Shown one piece after another: positions 61,329-64,000 of a DNA stretch of 64,000 nucleotides. The notes beneath the pieces were generated by a model. That model did no database searches. It was not told where the DNA came from and worked only from the letters and a program-made list of their open reading frames with translations. The translations under genes and the position numbers were made by a program. Position 1 is the first letter of the stretch; each line of letters begins with the position of its first letter. Origin of the DNA: Vespa crabro (taxonomy: Eukaryota > Arthropoda > Insecta > Hymenoptera > Vespidae); NCBI RefSeq assembly GCF_910589235.1, contig NC_060975.1:1992501-2056500 (forward strand). Direction: 5' to 3'.

Positions 61329-64000
61329 TATTTAATGTTATATTACATATACTATGTTCAGATGGAGACTCTAAAAATATTACACCAACTAATGGAGAAA
61401 TAGCTCCTAAAGAAAATCATGTACATATAAGAAGACCAGATTATAATTGGAGAACTGGGGAAGATAATTATAGAAAACCATTTAGATCACAACGATATTT
61501 TCGTGGAATTACAGATCCTGAATTATTATGTGGAGTAATTTTTGTTGATAAAGCATTTACAGCAAAAGTTTTGTCTTATTTATTAAATGTATGTTTATGA
61601 AACAAACACTATGTTCTATCACAAGGATAAATCGTATACAAGCAGAGTAAAATATGATTTTTTAATATTTCATGTTTTACACAGGAAGCATGCAAATATG
61701 ATGAAGATTTGCATTTTCTTTCTCCTCTTTACATGACTGAAAGTAGTACTGATGAAGTTGGCTATTGTAGAGATTTAGAAATAGAACATAGAAAGCAAGA
61801 AGAAGTTTTGAAAAGATTTAGGATACATGAATGTAATTTATTGATAGCAACTTCAATTTTAGAAGAAGGTTTGTATCTATAATTAATCTTAATTATTTAT
61901 TTGACAATAAATTTAAAATATAAAATTAAATTTTCATGTAGTATTATTAATATATGTTATTATATAATTTTTTAAGGTATTGATATCCCAAAATGTAATT
62001 TTGTAATGAGACATGATTTCCCAAAAAATTATCAATCCTATGTTCAATGTAAAAGCAGAGCAAGAGCTGTGGATGGATTACATATATTATTGGTACCACA
62101 AGAAATATCTAAGGAATGTGTTTGGCAGTTAGCTCAATATCAATACATAGAAAAGGTATTGAAAAATAACAAAATGTATTTATTAGTATAACGTTTTTAT
62201 ACGTCAGTTTAAATATCGATCAATTCATTCCAATGCTAATCCAAATTTAAAATTTTAATGAAAATATATTTTGTAGACTTTATTATCAAAATGTTCAAAT
62301 AAAGAACCAACTGAGGAAGAAGAAAATGAAGCAGATATGTATGCTGCTATGATACCCCATTATAAGCCTCTTGAAAATGATGATGCACCTAAAGTGACTT
62401 TTAATTCTGCTATTTCATTAATAAATAGGTAATATGTGTGACATAATTTGTTTTATTATATTTTTTTTATTATATTTATTACGAAAGCCAATTTTTAAAC
62501 AAATTGATTATTCCAGATATTGTGCAAAATTACCTAGTGATACTTTTACCAGATTAACACCAGAATGGTCTGTTCAAGTTTTAAATAAACAGAGTCCAAT
62601 GACTTACATATGTTCTTTACGATTGCCTATAAATTCACCAGTAAAATATGTTGTTTCAGTATGTAACATTTCTTTTCATGTAGATCATAGATAATACCTT
62701 AGCAAGTATTTTTATTTAATATATTTATAATTATATATACATATATATGTTTTTTTTTTTTTTTTTATTTATTTTAATTTAGTCATATCCAATGCCTAAC
62801 AGAGCTATGGCTAGACGTATGGCAGCACTACAACTTTGTATTGAGTTACATAGAGAAAATGAAATAGATGATAATTTATTACCTATTGGAAAAGAGAATT
62901 TTAAAGCCAAGCCCGAAGATGCTGAAGTACCTGCTTTACCAGATGAAAGTAGATTAGATTTTTCAGAAGCTCGACCTGGTACAACTAAACGTAGACAATA
63001 TTATTATAAAAAGGTATTTTGATAATTTACATTAATCATTATAAAATATTTACAATGATTAAATTATATGTTGCAGACAGCAGAGGCATTAACAGACTGT
63101 AGACCATTAGTTGGAGTTCCTTCGTATCTATATCATATAAGCATGGTACTAAATTGTCCTTTACCAGAAGAACAAAATACAAGAGGACGTAAAATATATC
63201 CTCCAGAAGAATCTGCTATTGGTTTTGGTATTCTTACGCTTAAAAAAATACCAAAGGTAATAATTTAAATGCAAATATTATTAATCTGAAACAATATTAT
63301 CTATATTTTATTTTAGCTATGCTCATTTCCGATTTATACCAGATCTGGTGAAGTTCATGTTAAACTAAAATTATCTAAGCAGACCATAGTTTTAGACGAC
63401 GTTCAAATAGAACGAGTAGCTACATTTCTTAATTACACTTTTACAAATGTATTGAGATTGCAAAAATATTTAATGCTTTTTGATCCACATGCTTCAGAAA
63501 ATTCTTATATTATTGTACCAATAAGATTAAGTAAGTATATGAAACATTTTGCTTATCTTATAAATCGAGGCATGTAAATGTCTCTCTGTTCTCTGTTTAA
63601 AATAATAAAAAATATATTCCTATATAATTGTAGCTACCGAATATGAAGAATTAGATGTTTATATTGATTGGGATTTTTTGGAATGTATTTATGATAATCG
63701 AAATGCAGCATCTACTAAAGTACCTGAAGAAGAACGAAAGAATTTCAAATTTGATGCATCAAAATATTATGATGCTGTAATCATGCCATGGTACAGAAGT
63801 CAAGATCAACCACAGGTATGTTATTAATTTAATAAAATATATAATAAATATGTAATTAAATCTATATTTTTCCATTGTTTTAGTATTTTTATGTTGCTGA
63901 AATTTGTGCAAATTTAAATCCCAAATCTTCGTTTCCTGGTGATGATTACAGTACTTTTGAAGAATATTATTTAAAGAAATATAATATCCAGATACAAAAT
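59527..64000 (+). CDS. Dcr-1: Dicer-1, N-terminal part (cut by window end)
   Basis: Seventeen exons are visible: 59527-59586, 59694-59809, 59946-60099, 60281-60576, 60639-61001, 61077-61231, 61362-61588, 61685-61868, 61977-62155, 62277-62428, 62517-62658, 62783-63013, 63077-63256, 63317-63530, 63634-63815 and 63884 to the edge, with start at MAFPLNDQVYIKSFTPREYQ (sixteen by this list, the last incomplete); 984 codons so far. The helicase N lobe keeps VIVDECHKS but lacks a GxGKT loop. Helicase C has ATSILEEGIDIPKCNF and YVQCKSRARAV. Then follow the dimerisation/dsRBD-like part (RYCAKLPSDTFTRLTPEW), RPGTTKRRQYYYKK, the platform (CPLPEEQNTRGRKIYPPEES) and the start of PAZ (VMPWYRSQDQPQYFYVAEIC). 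Dicer-1 makes microRNAs from pre-miRNA hairpins in the cytoplasm. The RNase III domains lie beyond the window. Confidence 0.95.
61274..61322. repeat. (TA)n microsatellite in a Dicer-1 intron
   Basis: TA dinucleotide array between the exons ending at 61231 and starting at 61362. It keeps a reading frame open into the next exon by chance; the junction G|GTAAAA to TTCAG|AT is used here instead. Confidence 0.85.

Overview
The window looks like nuclear DNA of an insect, most likely a hymenopteran. The evidence is its strong AT richness, dense microsatellites (TA, GA/CT, poly-A/T, ATT), short introns with GT-AG borders, a tandem array of odorant receptor (OR) genes that each have nine coding exons, and insect-type PVF and Dicer-1 genes. 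All gene models were built by hand from open frames, splice signals and phase arithmetic. No search was run, so the assignments rest on recognised motifs.

Layout. Positions 1-10317 hold no gene I can support: microsatellites, a fold-back element (2272-2412), two direct repeats and a few GC-rich islands. A small unrecognised two-exon gene lies at 10318-10918 (+). A PDGF/VEGF-related growth factor gene with six coding exons and long introns covers 11373-21265 (-); its introns hold a piggyBac-like MITE and a mariner-like MITE. A tetraspanin-like gene with a long N-terminal extension follows at 22479-24423 (-).

From 24536 to 53228 (-) lies the OR array. It has ten recognisable nine-exon genes, here called OR-1 to OR-10 in coordinate order, plus two partial copies (about 38562-39030 and 42068-42531). 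Seven genes are fully open (OR-1, 3, 4, 5, 6, 7, 8). OR-2 is a pseudogene with three lesions. OR-9 and OR-10 share a 2-bp deletion at the start of exon 4, which a cryptic splice acceptor 34 nt inside the exon could bypass in frame. OR-1 to OR-5 (LGLWPY-type N termini) and OR-6 to OR-10 (GQWPYQ-type) form two sub-clades. Decayed copies of tetraspanin exon 1 follow OR-2 and OR-3, so the early duplications carried a piece of that neighbour.

Three housekeeping genes close the window: CWF19L2 (54325-57220, +), NDUFAF7 (57285-58950, -; tail-to-tail with CWF19L2) and the first 984 codons of Dicer-1 (59527 to the window end, +; head-to-head with NDUFAF7). The clearest unexplained signal is a 12-bp AT-rich element (TGAATATTTTAT or TGATTATTTTAT on the coding strand) about 70-135 nt 5' of the ATG of every OR gene. 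A second conserved block lies further upstream in the OR-6 to OR-10 clade. I saw no convincing tRNA, rRNA, CRISPR array or autonomous transposon.
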